In this document: positions 44,304 to 52,738 of the stretch, in pieces | Layout: the number at the start of each line of letters is the position of its first letter | Position numbering within the stretch: position 1 is the first letter of the stretch | NCBI RefSeq assembly: GCF_022758145.1 | Contig: NZ_JAJVDH010000004.1 | Location: 423,685 to 487,684 of the forward strand | Direction: 5' to 3' | Source of the DNA: Pontibacter vulgaris | GTDB taxonomy: Bacteria; Bacteroidota; Bacteroidia; Cytophagales; Hymenobacteraceae | DNA length: 64,000 nt | Made by a program: the position numbers and the translations under genes | Notes under the pieces: generated by a model | Told to the model about the DNA's origin: nothing | Databases searched by the model: none | What the model saw: the letters and a program-made list of their open reading frames with translations, nothing else

Positions 44304-45326
44304 ATGAACATTCTGTATCTCTTCCTGGGAACTCTTATTTATACCCTAATTGCAATGGACATCATCAAGACCACCTTTTCTTCAAGCGGAGGCGGCCGGA
44401 TTACGGAATTAGTGTCCAAAGCAGTATGGAAGATTTTCTTCTTTGTTTCGGGTAAGAATGGGAAAGCAAAATTGCTTGAGTATGCGGGGCCGTCTATACT
44501 TACCTGCACGCTTCTGACCTGGGTTCTTGGGCTTTGGGCAGGTCTGTTCTTACTGTTACTATCTGATCCAGACTCTGTTGTAAACAGCACTACTTTATCC
44601 AGTGCCAGCCCCTTGGAGAAGCTCTACTATGCTGGTTTTACTCTTTCCACTTTAGGAGTAGGAGACTACAAGGCAACAAATGATGTGTGGCGGATTATTA
44701 CGAGTGTCACAGCTTTCTCTGGCTTAGCTTTCATAACTGCCTCCCTCACTTATTTTGTACAGGTGTTATCTGCCGTAGGTTTGCAGAGTAAACTCAGTCT
44801 TTACATCAACAGCATGGGTAAATCGCCACAGCAGGTTATGGCTAACAGCTGGGATGGGAAAGGCTTTTCCTCCTTTTTCGATAATGTGTCAGACATATGC
44901 CAGATGCTAATGCAGCATACTGTGAACCACCACTCCTTTCCTATAATTCATTACTTTCATAACAGCCAAGCACAGTTGTCTGTTGCGCCCGCCGTTGTGC
45001 TGCTGGATGAGGCATACCAGCTCCTGGAGCAGGCCATATCAGAGGATGTTAAAAGGAGTGAAGTGAAAATGATGATGCTCCAAACGGCACTGGATTCTTA
45101 CCTGGAGATGGTAAAAGAAGGTTTCCTGAAGAACACTTCACCCCAGGAAGATGCCCCTCTACCTGGTCTTGGGCAACTGGAGGAGAAAGGAGTTCCGCTT
45201 AAAAAAAGGGAAGAAGTTGAACTAACTTTCAAACAGACCCTGAAGGAACGCCGGAGACTTCTATCTTCCCTTTTGGAAATGGACGGTTGGTCCTGGAAGG
45301 AAGTGTACCGGTATACTGGGGTGTAG
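44304..45326 (+). CDS. Potassium channel family protein (two-TM pore)
   Basis: A 340-residue protein; ATG 44304 (MNILYLFLG) is preferred over an upstream in-frame ATG at 44259. It has an N-terminal helix, a second helix near 75-95, a re-entrant pore loop with selectivity filter TLGVGDY (about 130), and another helix (about 145-165). A long cytosolic C-terminal helical domain (about 175-340) contains no recognised RCK or cNMP motif. It is likely a K+ or monovalent cation channel. It pairs in the island with a P-type ATPase and DUF1622. Confidence 0.85.
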   Translation: MNILYLFLGTLIYTLIAMDIIKTTFSSSGGGRITELVSKAVWKIFFFVSGKNGKAKLLEYAGPSILTCTLLTWVLGLWAGLFLLLLSDPDSVVNSTTLSSASPLEKLYYAGFTLSTLGVGDYKATNDVWRIITSVTAFSGLAFITASLTYFVQVLSAVGLQSKLSLYINSMGKSPQQVMANSWDGKGFSSFFDNVSDICQMLMQHTVNHHSFPIIHYFHNSQAQLSVAPAVVLLDEAYQLLEQAISEDVKRSEVKMMMLQTALDSYLEMVKEGFLKNTSPQEDAPLPGLGQLEEKGVPLKKREEVELTFKQTLKERRRLLSSLLEMDGWSWKEVYRYTGV

Positions 45327-45365
45327 CCGGCCACAACTAATGGCAATCGCAACTGAGGCAATTGC

Positions 45366-45713
45366 TCAGCTTTTGCCAGTACTTACGGACTCTTTTATCT
45401 CCTTCATGAGAAAGAAACTGATCACCGATCGAATGGCCACGATGAGCCCCAAAACATAGAGCTCATTCAAGCTTGGGTTATGGATCGTATGGATAATGTC
45501 GGCTGCCAGCATAAAATCAAGCCCAAGCAACAGGTAAGCCGACATCCGTGCCCGGTTACGCTCCTGCCACACCACAACAGCCGTAGCGTCACGGAAGTGA
45601 CGTATTTCCGCTACTATGAAGCGGAATAGGGTTAAAAGTGCACCATATATAATGATGCCACTCCCCGCCACACTGATTGCTACTGCCACTGAGTTAAACA
45701 TATCCAGTTTCAT
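45366..45713 (-). CDS. DUF1622 membrane protein
   Basis: A 115-residue protein with three transmembrane helices. Family signatures GIIIYGALLTLFRFIVAEIRHF, ARMSAYLLLGLDFMLAADIIHTIHNPS and VIAIRSVISFFLMKEI-like C-terminus (VAIRSVISFFLMKEI) are present. The function is unknown, but the family is frequent in stress and ion-homeostasis islands. It is convergent with the channel gene. Confidence 0.9.
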   Translation of the reverse strand: MKLDMFNSVAVAISVAGSGIIIYGALLTLFRFIVAEIRHFRDATAVVVWQERNRARMSAYLLLGLDFMLAADIIHTIHNPSLNELYVLGLIVAIRSVISFFLMKEIKESVSTGKS

Positions 45714-46040
45714 TTGCCTTCGTTTGGGGATGCCTTAACTATCAACCTTACTTTTATGTTTTCCTTGTCAACACTACCCCCCAAATCCCCTGATTCAGTA
45801 CAGTACCAAAGTTACACCTGCAGTCTAGTGTCTTTTATTACACACCCTGCAAGGGCATACCGGGATAAAGCGTTATATGGTATGCAGTCATGACGTTGGA
45901 TAGTAGGGATACCCTTACCATTTCCTGCTCATGCTCTTTTTTTTAGGCTTTTGTTTGATACTGAAGCACCGGTAACCTTACTGTGCCGCCTGGCAGACAC
46001 CGTACAGGCTGCTAAGTTATATCGGCTTGTTCCTCAGTGT
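45714..46040. other. Intergenic region with no clear feature
   Basis: About 330 bases upstream of the leftward DUF1622 gene and downstream of the leftward type II GAPDH gene. No gene or strong hairpin is visible. A rightward frame beginning here at 45951 merely reads into the antisense of GAPDH. Confidence 0.5.
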
Positions 46041-47078
46041 TCATACAAATGCCCCCTGCCGTACTCCCAAGGCTGCGTTTGTCTTTTGTATGGAGGCCCG
46101 CGCATTTTCTTCCAGCCTTGTCAGCGCCCTGATCGCATCGATTGTCTCCGGGATCACAATGGCCTGGTTGTCGACGAGGTAGGCATAGAAAAGCTCATTC
46201 CCTACCACTTTCAGCATGTCCTGCCACAGCGCCACCTCGTACATGTCGCCGTAAGGCCGGCCCAGGCCCAGCATCAGCTCTTTCACCGTGTTGTTGGCCG
46301 AAAGGCCATCCCCATAGTTAATCATGGCAATGCGGGTGGAGTTACTAAAAGCCTGCAGCACTTCTTCTTTGGTAGCCTCCCTGGTCAGTTGCACGTTCCA
46401 GTAATGCAGGTGGCTGAGTGTTTCCGGCACTTTCACCGCAGCGGTGATCACGTCCAGCTCCGGATCCACGCTTTGTGCGTCCGGTCCTTGGTGGCTGGGT
46501 ATCTCCGGCTCCGGTACCAGGGTGTTGATGATGCCGTTCAGGTGGCTCTCCCAGGGGTCTGTGGCCCTGCGCAGCAAGGTGCCCCGAGCCTTCTGCAGCA
46601 GGCCTGCCTTTTTCAGGGCAGTCAGGGTTCTGATTATAGAGGTAGTGTTACAAGACACAACCCGTGTGGATTCCCGCCCTAAGGCGGTGTCGTAGTTGTT
46701 TTCAGCGCTAAAAGAGTGGCCGGTTGTCTCATGCTTTTCGCCCCCCTGCACGATGAACTTCAGCCCCGCCTCTTTATACTTTTCGATGTTTTGGGCCGCG
46801 ATCTTCTTTGGGGTGCAGTCCACTACCACATCGCATGTTTCCAGGAGGTCTGCCAGCGTACCGCGCACCTCAATACCTGCCTTTTCCATTTTATCCTGCG
46901 CCGTGCCGTCAAAGGCATAAACCGGATAGTCTTTATGTGTAGCCACTTTTATCCGCCAATCAGACACCACGTCGCAGACGCCGGCCAGCTCCATATCGTC
47001 CTGCACCTGTAACGCATCCGCCACTCGTTTGCCAATTACCCCATACCCGTTAACAGCTACTTTTACTTTGTCTTTCAT
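46041..47078 (-). CDS. Type II (archaeal-type) glyceraldehyde-3-phosphate dehydrogenase
   Basis: A 345-residue enzyme unrelated in detail to class I Gap. N-terminal VAVNGYGVIGKRVADAL, DCTPKKIAAQN, the catalytic SCNTTSIIRTL with active-site Cys, RRATDPWESHLNGIINTLVP and PSHQGPDAQSV match the archaeal GAPDH family, which uses NADP or NAD. It is foreign in type to Bacteroidota glycolysis, where the gap at 35362 serves. It is divergent from the SHOCT trio. It may feed triose phosphate from pentose breakdown. Confidence 0.93.
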   Translation of the reverse strand: MKDKVKVAVNGYGVIGKRVADALQVQDDMELAGVCDVVSDWRIKVATHKDYPVYAFDGTAQDKMEKAGIEVRGTLADLLETCDVVVDCTPKKIAAQNIEKYKEAGLKFIVQGGEKHETTGHSFSAENNYDTALGRESTRVVSCNTTSIIRTLTALKKAGLLQKARGTLLRRATDPWESHLNGIINTLVPEPEIPSHQGPDAQSVDPELDVITAAVKVPETLSHLHYWNVQLTREATKEEVLQAFSNSTRIAMINYGDGLSANNTVKELMLGLGRPYGDMYEVALWQDMLKVVGNELFYAYLVDNQAIVIPETIDAIRALTRLEENARASIQKTNAALGVRQGAFV

Positions 47079-47349
47079 ACCAGGAAGCGTTACTGTACAA
47101 TACTAATTCGAAGCCGAAGCCTGAGAGGCTAATAAATTTTTAACGTCTGGATTTTAAGATTGTTATCACGATTAATCACACCTATAATAACACATATATG
47201 TTTGACAATCAGATACAAACAATCCTGCTAATGAAGCTGGTGTAAGTATAGCCAGCTACTACACATAATTATATAGCACAACTTATACTATTAAACATAC
47301 AATAATAGGCTAACGTAAATCTAAAGAGAGCACCTTAAAGAATAATGGT

Positions 47350-47610
47350 ATGTGGCACATGGATGGTGGTTGGCACTTTTGGGGAATCTACATGTTTTGG
47401 TGGATATTCTGGGTTATAGTCGCTTTGGTTTTTTTCGGTTATCTGGTAAATGCAGGCAGAAGCCAAAGAACGTTTCAAAAAGATGCGAGGGAAACCCCTA
47501 TAGATATTCTGAAAAGAAGGTATGCAGCCGGTGAGATTGACACCGAGGAGTATATCATCAGGAAGCAGGAGCTGGAAAGAGATGACAATCTTAAGCACGC
47601 ACAGCAATGA
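47350..47610 (+). CDS. SHOCT domain membrane protein
   Basis: An 86-residue protein. An aromatic Trp/His-rich N-terminus (MWHMDGGWHFWGIYMFWWIFW) forms a transmembrane helix. The C-terminal SHOCT motif is present (DILKRRYAAGEIDTEEYIIRKQEL). Such proteins accompany copper-resistance genes in many bacteria. Its stop overlaps the next start by four bases (ATGA). Confidence 0.88.
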   Translation: MWHMDGGWHFWGIYMFWWIFWVIVALVFFGYLVNAGRSQRTFQKDARETPIDILKRRYAAGEIDTEEYIIRKQELERDDNLKHAQQ

Positions 47611-47834
47611 ACAAGCACATACTCTGGATGATCATAGGGTGTACTCTACCACTCCTGCTTATATTCCTGGCACCTGCCTTGGGTTTGAGTGGCGATGTGT
47701 CTTTGCTCATCTTTGTTATAGCCATGTTTGCCTGTCATTTGCTTATGCCGATGCACCACGGTGGCCACAGGCACAAAGACGAGCTACAAGATCAGCCCTT
47801 AAACAATAAATCAAAAGAACATGAACCGTATTAA
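47607..47834 (+). CDS. DUF2933-like small membrane protein
   Basis: A 75-residue protein with two transmembrane helices and a His-rich segment CHLLMPMHHGGHRHKDE, which is the DUF2933 pattern. It overlaps the SHOCT gene by four bases and the next gene by fourteen. A role in metal handling is likely from the His cluster and context. Confidence 0.85.
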   Translation: MNKHILWMIIGCTLPLLLIFLAPALGLSGDVSLLIFVIAMFACHLLMPMHHGGHRHKDELQDQPLNNKSKEHEPY

Positions 47835-48102
47835 CGTTAAGAAACTCGGGTTTGCCTTTGGTTCAACGGGAGCCTTGCTCTACATCGGGTGCATATTGGT
47901 TATGGCCACCGTTGGTCGTGACGGTACTATCAAATTTTTTAACAGCTTGCTGCACGGGCTTGATGTTTCAGCTGTAATCCGAATGGATGTACCGTTATGG
48001 GAAGCCCTTGTAGGTATTGTAGAAACGTTTATACTTGCTTGGCTAATCGGAGCCTGCATAGCTGCCATCTATAACGCTACCATAAAACAACCTGCTGCCT
48101 GA
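47821..48102 (+). CDS. DUF5676 membrane protein
   Basis: A 93-residue protein with two transmembrane helices: GFAFGSTGALLYIGCILVMA and FILAWLIGACIAAIYNA. Between them is FFNSLLHGLDVSAVIRM. This matches DUF5676, usually found with DUF2933 and SHOCT proteins in copper clusters. It overlaps the preceding gene by 14 bases, so the three are one translation unit. Confidence 0.85.
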   Translation: MNRINVKKLGFAFGSTGALLYIGCILVMATVGRDGTIKFFNSLLHGLDVSAVIRMDVPLWEALVGIVETFILAWLIGACIAAIYNATIKQPAA

Positions 48103-48622
48103 ACTCTTAGCTGCGTAGGCTGACTTAACTAGAAACAGTCAAACTTAGTGGCACAGGCTATATGAAACTCAACTTGTCAAGTCCATTTATCCCCTGCACC
48201 TGGTGAAATAAAATCTTCCTCCTATGCTGCTCGATCATGGCAACAAAGCCAACTTATTAGTTATGAGCTACGTCAAGCAGTTTTCCGAGTTCACAAACAA
48301 CTTGGGCAACTAGGTAAAGTTTCATGTGCTGAAAAGGATACCGCACACGATTTAGCGCATACAGTACTACACTAAACAGGTAGGCAGGTACCTTCTGGAG
48401 TCCATAGAAACGCTAAAATGAGAATGAACTTTTAACACAGGGGGTTGGTAAACCTGTTACCTTAATCCGTGCAGAGTATCACGCAAGGCGGCCAACTCCC
48501 TCTGCAAAGGGTTAGATAATACCATACTTTGTTCTAAGTCAAAACTCTGAAAGCTCACCCATTTACTCAAATAAGCGGGCTTCCGTACCTATTAGAAGTA
48601 GGAAAATAAAAGTACAGGAGTG
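48103..48622. other. Intergenic region with possible gene remnant
   Basis: About 520 bases without an intact gene. Part of it (48263-48421) reads as a short protein-like frame broken by two stop codons. The remainder shows no clear structure. Confidence 0.5.
48263..48421 (+). pseudogene. Possible decayed short ORF with two in-frame TAG codons
   Basis: From ATG 48263 a 53-codon frame ends at TGA 48419-48421. It is interrupted by TAG at codons 17 and 31. Between and after the stops the translation (VKFHVLKRIPHTI, QYYTKQVGRYLLESIETLK) looks protein-like. I recognise no family; it may be chance. Confidence 0.25.
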
Positions 48623-48907
48623 ATGGAATACAGAACAAATCAACAACAGTTTGCCCAGTCTGCTTCAGCACTGGGCGCTGGCATCCTAGGCTTTGGCCTT
48701 GGTGCTAAATGGGGAAGTATAGCAAGTGATTATGCTTTAGTTATTATTCTGGTAGGTGCTGTTCTGCATGTGAGTGGGATGTATTTAACTCAGATGAGAA
48801 ACACATCCAGCTTAACTGACAAAGCGGCAAGAGTGCTTTGGTATTCGGCATGGGCTTGTCTGATTTTATTGATAGGCCTTCTAGTTTACCTGCTAGTTGA
48901 ATCATAA
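48623..48907 (+). CDS. Small three-helix membrane protein of unknown function
   Basis: A 94-residue protein with three hydrophobic helices (about 12-28, 35-55 and 70-90). No family is recognised with confidence. The ATG at 48623 is preferred to the GTG just before it. It is convergent with the PRPP synthetase gene. Confidence 0.6.
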   Translation: MEYRTNQQQFAQSASALGAGILGFGLGAKWGSIASDYALVIILVGAVLHVSGMYLTQMRNTSSLTDKAARVLWYSAWACLILLIGLLVYLLVES

Positions 48908-48960
48908 TTCTTATACACCTACTTCTCCTTCCTACAATCTATCGGGCGCCTCTATGTTTG

Positions 48961-49857
48961 CTATTTCTTGTCTCTTGTCATGGATAAAAGTTCTGGCAAA
49001 AGAAGCGTTGAAACCGAGATACCATTGGAAGCATGTGGTATCGTATCGCAGGAAATTATTTTTTCAGCTCCTGCAGCTTTGAGCTCTTCGAAGGCATTTC
49101 CAGCAAAGATGGGATGAACCCCGACACAAATTGGCTTATGAAAACCCGCCTGTATTAAGTGCTGAATGGTTATGGCCATCGTTCTGGCAGTAGAGATTAT
49201 ATCATCCACTAACACCGGGCGATGGTCCTTCCACCGGGAAACATCCGGGACTTTTATTTCTACTTGGCGGTCACCTTTTCTGACTTTTTCCAGAACGATG
49301 TAGGGTACATCTGCTTCTCTAGCCACTTCCTTTACCCATTGCTCACTCTCACTGTCGGGCCCCACAATAAGCGCGTTCTTCACATTATCTTTAATCCACT
49401 TTGAGATCAGGTGCGCCGCATGCAGCACAGTGACAGGAACCGTATATATCTCGCTCATACTGGCGCGTCGGTGAAGATGTGGATCTATGGTCACGATCCA
49501 ATCGGCCAACTGAGAAAGTAAGTGTGCAAAGAAACCAGAAGTAACTGCCTCTCCCTGGTGAAAGAGTTTGTCCTGTCGCATATAGGCAAGGTAGGGAGCA
49601 ACCAATCCAATCTTTCTGACACCCTGTTCTCTGGCAGCAAGGGTGAAAAAATATAAGGGTAAAAGTTTATCATCCGGATGATCCAACGTCATCACCAGCA
49701 GCACGTTTTTATTCTGCACGTCAGAGAGAATCCGAACATAGCTTTCCCCATCCGGAAAGTGCCTGATAGTAGCAGCACCACAAGGAATCTGCAACTGCTC
49801 AGAAAGTTGTGTTGCTAAGTTTTCATTCCCGGGTAATCCAAAAATAAGCCAGTCCAT
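48961..49857 (-). CDS. Ribose-phosphate pyrophosphokinase (PRPP synthetase)
   Basis: A 298-residue enzyme that makes PRPP and AMP from ribose 5-phosphate and ATP. The N-terminal FPDGESYVRI region, APYLAYMRQDK flexible loop and PRPP-binding VDDIISTARTM are present; the last normally reads VDDIISTGGT. The length and sequence are closer to archaeal-type PRPP synthetases than to housekeeping Prs. It is the last gene of the operon, 9 bp after the phosphorylase. Confidence 0.92.
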   Translation of the reverse strand: MDWLIFGLPGNENLATQLSEQLQIPCGAATIRHFPDGESYVRILSDVQNKNVLLVMTLDHPDDKLLPLYFFTLAAREQGVRKIGLVAPYLAYMRQDKLFHQGEAVTSGFFAHLLSQLADWIVTIDPHLHRRASMSEIYTVPVTVLHAAHLISKWIKDNVKNALIVGPDSESEQWVKEVAREADVPYIVLEKVRKGDRQVEIKVPDVSRWKDHRPVLVDDIISTARTMAITIQHLIQAGFHKPICVGVHPIFAGNAFEELKAAGAEKIISCDTIPHASNGISVSTLLLPELLSMTRDKK

Positions 49858-49866
49858 AGGTATACT

Positions 49867-51360
49867 TTAGATGATGATAATAATATCCTTTTCGTTGGCT
49901 ATGTAATCGAGGGCATAGGATAACTCCCCCTCCGACTCTGCAAAAATGGTGTACAGCACCTCGTTTACTGCTACTTTCTTTCCTAACGGCGCGTCGAATA
50001 GAACGCCTGCTGCAGGATCATCCGGTGCGCCGGCAAGCTTAGCAACTTTTGCAAGCCGGCGGTTATCAATTTTGTTTACTGTGCCGGCTTTCTCCGCTTT
50101 AACCTGATAGCTAAATACAGCAAAGGTGGGCATGGTAAAGCCTCCTTGCGCAAGACAGATAGCCTTAAACTTTTCAAAAGCTTTGCCTGTCTCTAAAACT
50201 TCCTTTGCGACTACAACACCTTGCCCATTTGGCACTTTTCCAGCTAATTCCAGCAGGTCGGCAGCTAATAACATTGCTCTTTCCTTCAGATCCTGGGGAG
50301 CAGAAGTTTCGTTTTTAAGCACCGCTAGCACGTCCATTGCCTCTAAGGCGGGTCCTATGCCCCGGCCTACAGGTTGAGTGCCATCTGTTAGCACAACCTT
50401 TAACCGGAGCCCAACGGTGGCAGCTACTTTTTCCAGGCGATCTTTCAGCGTCTCTGCTGTTTTGATACTTCTTATTTTGGCAGTTTCACCAACGGGAATG
50501 TCTATGACGACATGCGTGGCACCAGCCGAAACTTTTTTAGATAACACCGATGCAATCAATTGTCCTTCACTGTCTATATCCAGAGCCCGTTCCACTCGAA
50601 TAAGCAGATCATCTGCCGGACTTAATTTAACTGATCCACCCCAGGCAAAACAGCCACCCTCTTTTTTAACAACCTGCTTAATTTCTTCGAGAGAGAGATT
50701 AACACGTGTAATAGTTTCCATGGTATCGGCTGTTCCTGCCGGCGAGGTAATAGCCCTTGATGAAGTTTTGGGAATTGTTAGCCCACAGGCAGCAACGATA
50801 GAGACTACTATAGGGGTGGTTCTATTCCCGGGCAGACCACCTACGCAGTGTTTGTCAGCTACTACAGGTATTCCCCAGTCAAGCCTTTCGCCCACCTCCA
50901 CCATAGCCCTCGTCAGACCGGTAACTTCTTCTTCACTCATTTTCCCAGCACAGCCTGTAATAAAAGCAGCTATATCAACATTCGAGTAATTCCCCTGAAC
51001 TATATCCACCATGATTTCCTGAAGTGCGTTGAAGGTAAGCGTGTGTCCATAAATCTTGGACCGTACAAACTTCATTGATTCTACCGGAGGTATATGGGAT
51101 AAAATCAAGTAAGCCTCTTCTGGTACCTGTAAAGCTTCCCGGGCTCCTTTTGACAAACTGATTTCGCCTGGGGATAAAAGCTCGGACTCTATTACATTTA
51201 GACTAGCCACTATGGATTTGTCGTTGTTCGACACTTTTATGCGGGTTAAGGCTGAAAAGCCCTCTGATTTACATATGTGGCAATCTGAGCGCATATAGAC
51301 CACATGCTCCTGCTGCGTGTCAATGCCTAGTTTCTTGAATTTTAATTGATCGTGCATCAT
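49867..51360 (-). CDS. AMP/thymidine phosphorylase family protein (archaeal-type DeoA)
   Basis: A 497-residue protein starting at the double ATG ending at 51360; a longer frame would overlap the upstream gene. It has the extra N-terminal beta domain (about 1-85) of AMP phosphorylases. The catalytic core includes DKHCVGGLPGNRTTPIVV, TSSRAITSPAGTADTMET and LTDGTQPVGRGIGPALEA. Archaeal members phosphorolyse AMP to adenine and ribose 1,5-bisphosphate; bacterial ones are called putative thymidine phosphorylases. Which applies here is open. It lies 4 bp after the beta-CASP gene. Confidence 0.88.
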   Translation of the reverse strand: MMHDQLKFKKLGIDTQQEHVVYMRSDCHICKSEGFSALTRIKVSNNDKSIVASLNVIESELLSPGEISLSKGAREALQVPEEAYLILSHIPPVESMKFVRSKIYGHTLTFNALQEIMVDIVQGNYSNVDIAAFITGCAGKMSEEEVTGLTRAMVEVGERLDWGIPVVADKHCVGGLPGNRTTPIVVSIVAACGLTIPKTSSRAITSPAGTADTMETITRVNLSLEEIKQVVKKEGGCFAWGGSVKLSPADDLLIRVERALDIDSEGQLIASVLSKKVSAGATHVVIDIPVGETAKIRSIKTAETLKDRLEKVAATVGLRLKVVLTDGTQPVGRGIGPALEAMDVLAVLKNETSAPQDLKERAMLLAADLLELAGKVPNGQGVVVAKEVLETGKAFEKFKAICLAQGGFTMPTFAVFSYQVKAEKAGTVNKIDNRRLAKVAKLAGAPDDPAAGVLFDAPLGKKVAVNEVLYTIFAESEGELSYALDYIANEKDIIIII

Positions 51361-51364
51361 GGGA

Positions 51365-52732
51365 CTATACCTCGTGAATGCTATACAAGGCAGGAAGCGT
51401 GGCCTCCCAGCCATAAACTTCTTTTATTTTGTTACGCAGGGCTTCTGCAGCCGGCATTTCCCCGTGGACAATAAATATGGTTTCAGGCGCTTTCGTCAGC
51501 TTTCCCATCCATCTGATAAGTTCGCCTTGGTCAGCATGCCCCGATAACCCTTCCATATTTTTAACAGTTGCCCGCACAGGAAAATAACGGCCAAACATTT
51601 TCAGTTCTTGCGCTCCTTCCTGCAGCTGCCTGCCACGTGTCCCTTCCGCCTGGTAACCGATGAGCAAAATAGTTGCATCAGGATCATCCAGGTGTTTTTC
51701 CAGGTAGCTTAAAACCCTGCCGCCTGTCACCATCCCACTTCCAGCAATAATGATCTTCGGACCAGGAGCATTAACAGCACTTTTGCTTTCAGCTATGCTT
51801 TTTACCACCTTGATATTTTCGCACATTTCAGCACATTCTTCAGGAGACATCTTATGCCACTCAGGGGCATGATGGAATATATTTAAAACCGATCTTCCCA
51901 TGGGGCTATCCATAATGATGGGTATGTCAGGCAGGCTGTTTTTTTGCTTCATTTTCCATAAAAGAAATAAAAAGCTCTGGGTACGTTCAACGGCAAAGCT
52001 TGGAATGATAAGAGGCCCTTCCTTTTGCCATACTTCCCAGATTAAGTTTTTTAGTTCAAGTTCAGCGTCTACAGCAGGGTGCAGGCGGTTACCATAGGTG
52101 CTTTCTATAAGCAAAACATCCGCCTGCTTCGGCAGATGAGGAGGATAAAGCAGCATATCATTTTCCCTCCCGATGTCCCCTGAAAAAACAAGTGTTTTCC
52201 CCTCTACCTCTAACTCAATAAAGGTGGCGCCGATGATATGCCCGTTATAGTTGAACCGAACCCGGATACCTGGGTATAAATCAACCCACACATCTAGTGG
52301 TTGTGATGAAAAACAAGCGATTGTGCGCTCTACATCCAGCAGGGTGTAAAGCGCCTTTGCCGGTTTATGTTTTGAATACCCCTGCTTATTTGCACGAACA
52401 GCATCTTCTTCCTGAATTTTTGCACTATCCTTTAAAATTATTTCGGTTATGGCCAGGGTGGGTGCTGTTCCTAAAACTCTCCCTTTGAATCCCATACTTA
52501 CCAAGCGAGGCAAATATCCTGTATGGTCAAGATGCGCATGCGTTAGTAGTACAAGGTCAATTTCTGCTACCTTCAAAGGCGGCTCCTCCCAGTTTAACTC
52601 CCGCAGCTCTTTTAGTCCCTGAAACAAGCCACAGTCAATTAAGATTTGCCTGCCTGCAGCTTTGACAAGATATTTAGAACCGGTTACAGTACCTGCGGCT
52701 CCCAGGAATTGTATAGTTATTTTAGAGTCCAT
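51365..52732 (-). CDS. MBL-fold/beta-CASP ribonuclease
   Basis: A 455-residue metallo-beta-lactamase-fold protein with metal motif THAHLDHTG (about 63-71) and downstream His and Asp ligands (FSGDIG). A beta-CASP domain contains PSFAVERTQ, and motifs near the C-terminus include GSGMVTGGR, GLSGHADQGEL and IFIVHGE. Such proteins (CPSF73/RNase J-like) are exo/endoribonucleases. It lies 6 bp after the ATP-cone nuclease gene and 4 bp before the phosphorylase gene, in one operon. Confidence 0.92.
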   Translation of the reverse strand: MDSKITIQFLGAAGTVTGSKYLVKAAGRQILIDCGLFQGLKELRELNWEEPPLKVAEIDLVLLTHAHLDHTGYLPRLVSMGFKGRVLGTAPTLAITEIILKDSAKIQEEDAVRANKQGYSKHKPAKALYTLLDVERTIACFSSQPLDVWVDLYPGIRVRFNYNGHIIGATFIELEVEGKTLVFSGDIGRENDMLLYPPHLPKQADVLLIESTYGNRLHPAVDAELELKNLIWEVWQKEGPLIIPSFAVERTQSFLFLLWKMKQKNSLPDIPIIMDSPMGRSVLNIFHHAPEWHKMSPEECAEMCENIKVVKSIAESKSAVNAPGPKIIIAGSGMVTGGRVLSYLEKHLDDPDATILLIGYQAEGTRGRQLQEGAQELKMFGRYFPVRATVKNMEGLSGHADQGELIRWMGKLTKAPETIFIVHGEMPAAEALRNKIKEVYGWEATLPALYSIHEV

Positions 52733-52738
52733 AACTTC

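Noticed and set aside
45951..46682. A 243-codon rightward open frame
   Set aside because: Most of it is antisense to the type II GAPDH gene; its protein is His/Cys-rich shadow sequence without domain features.
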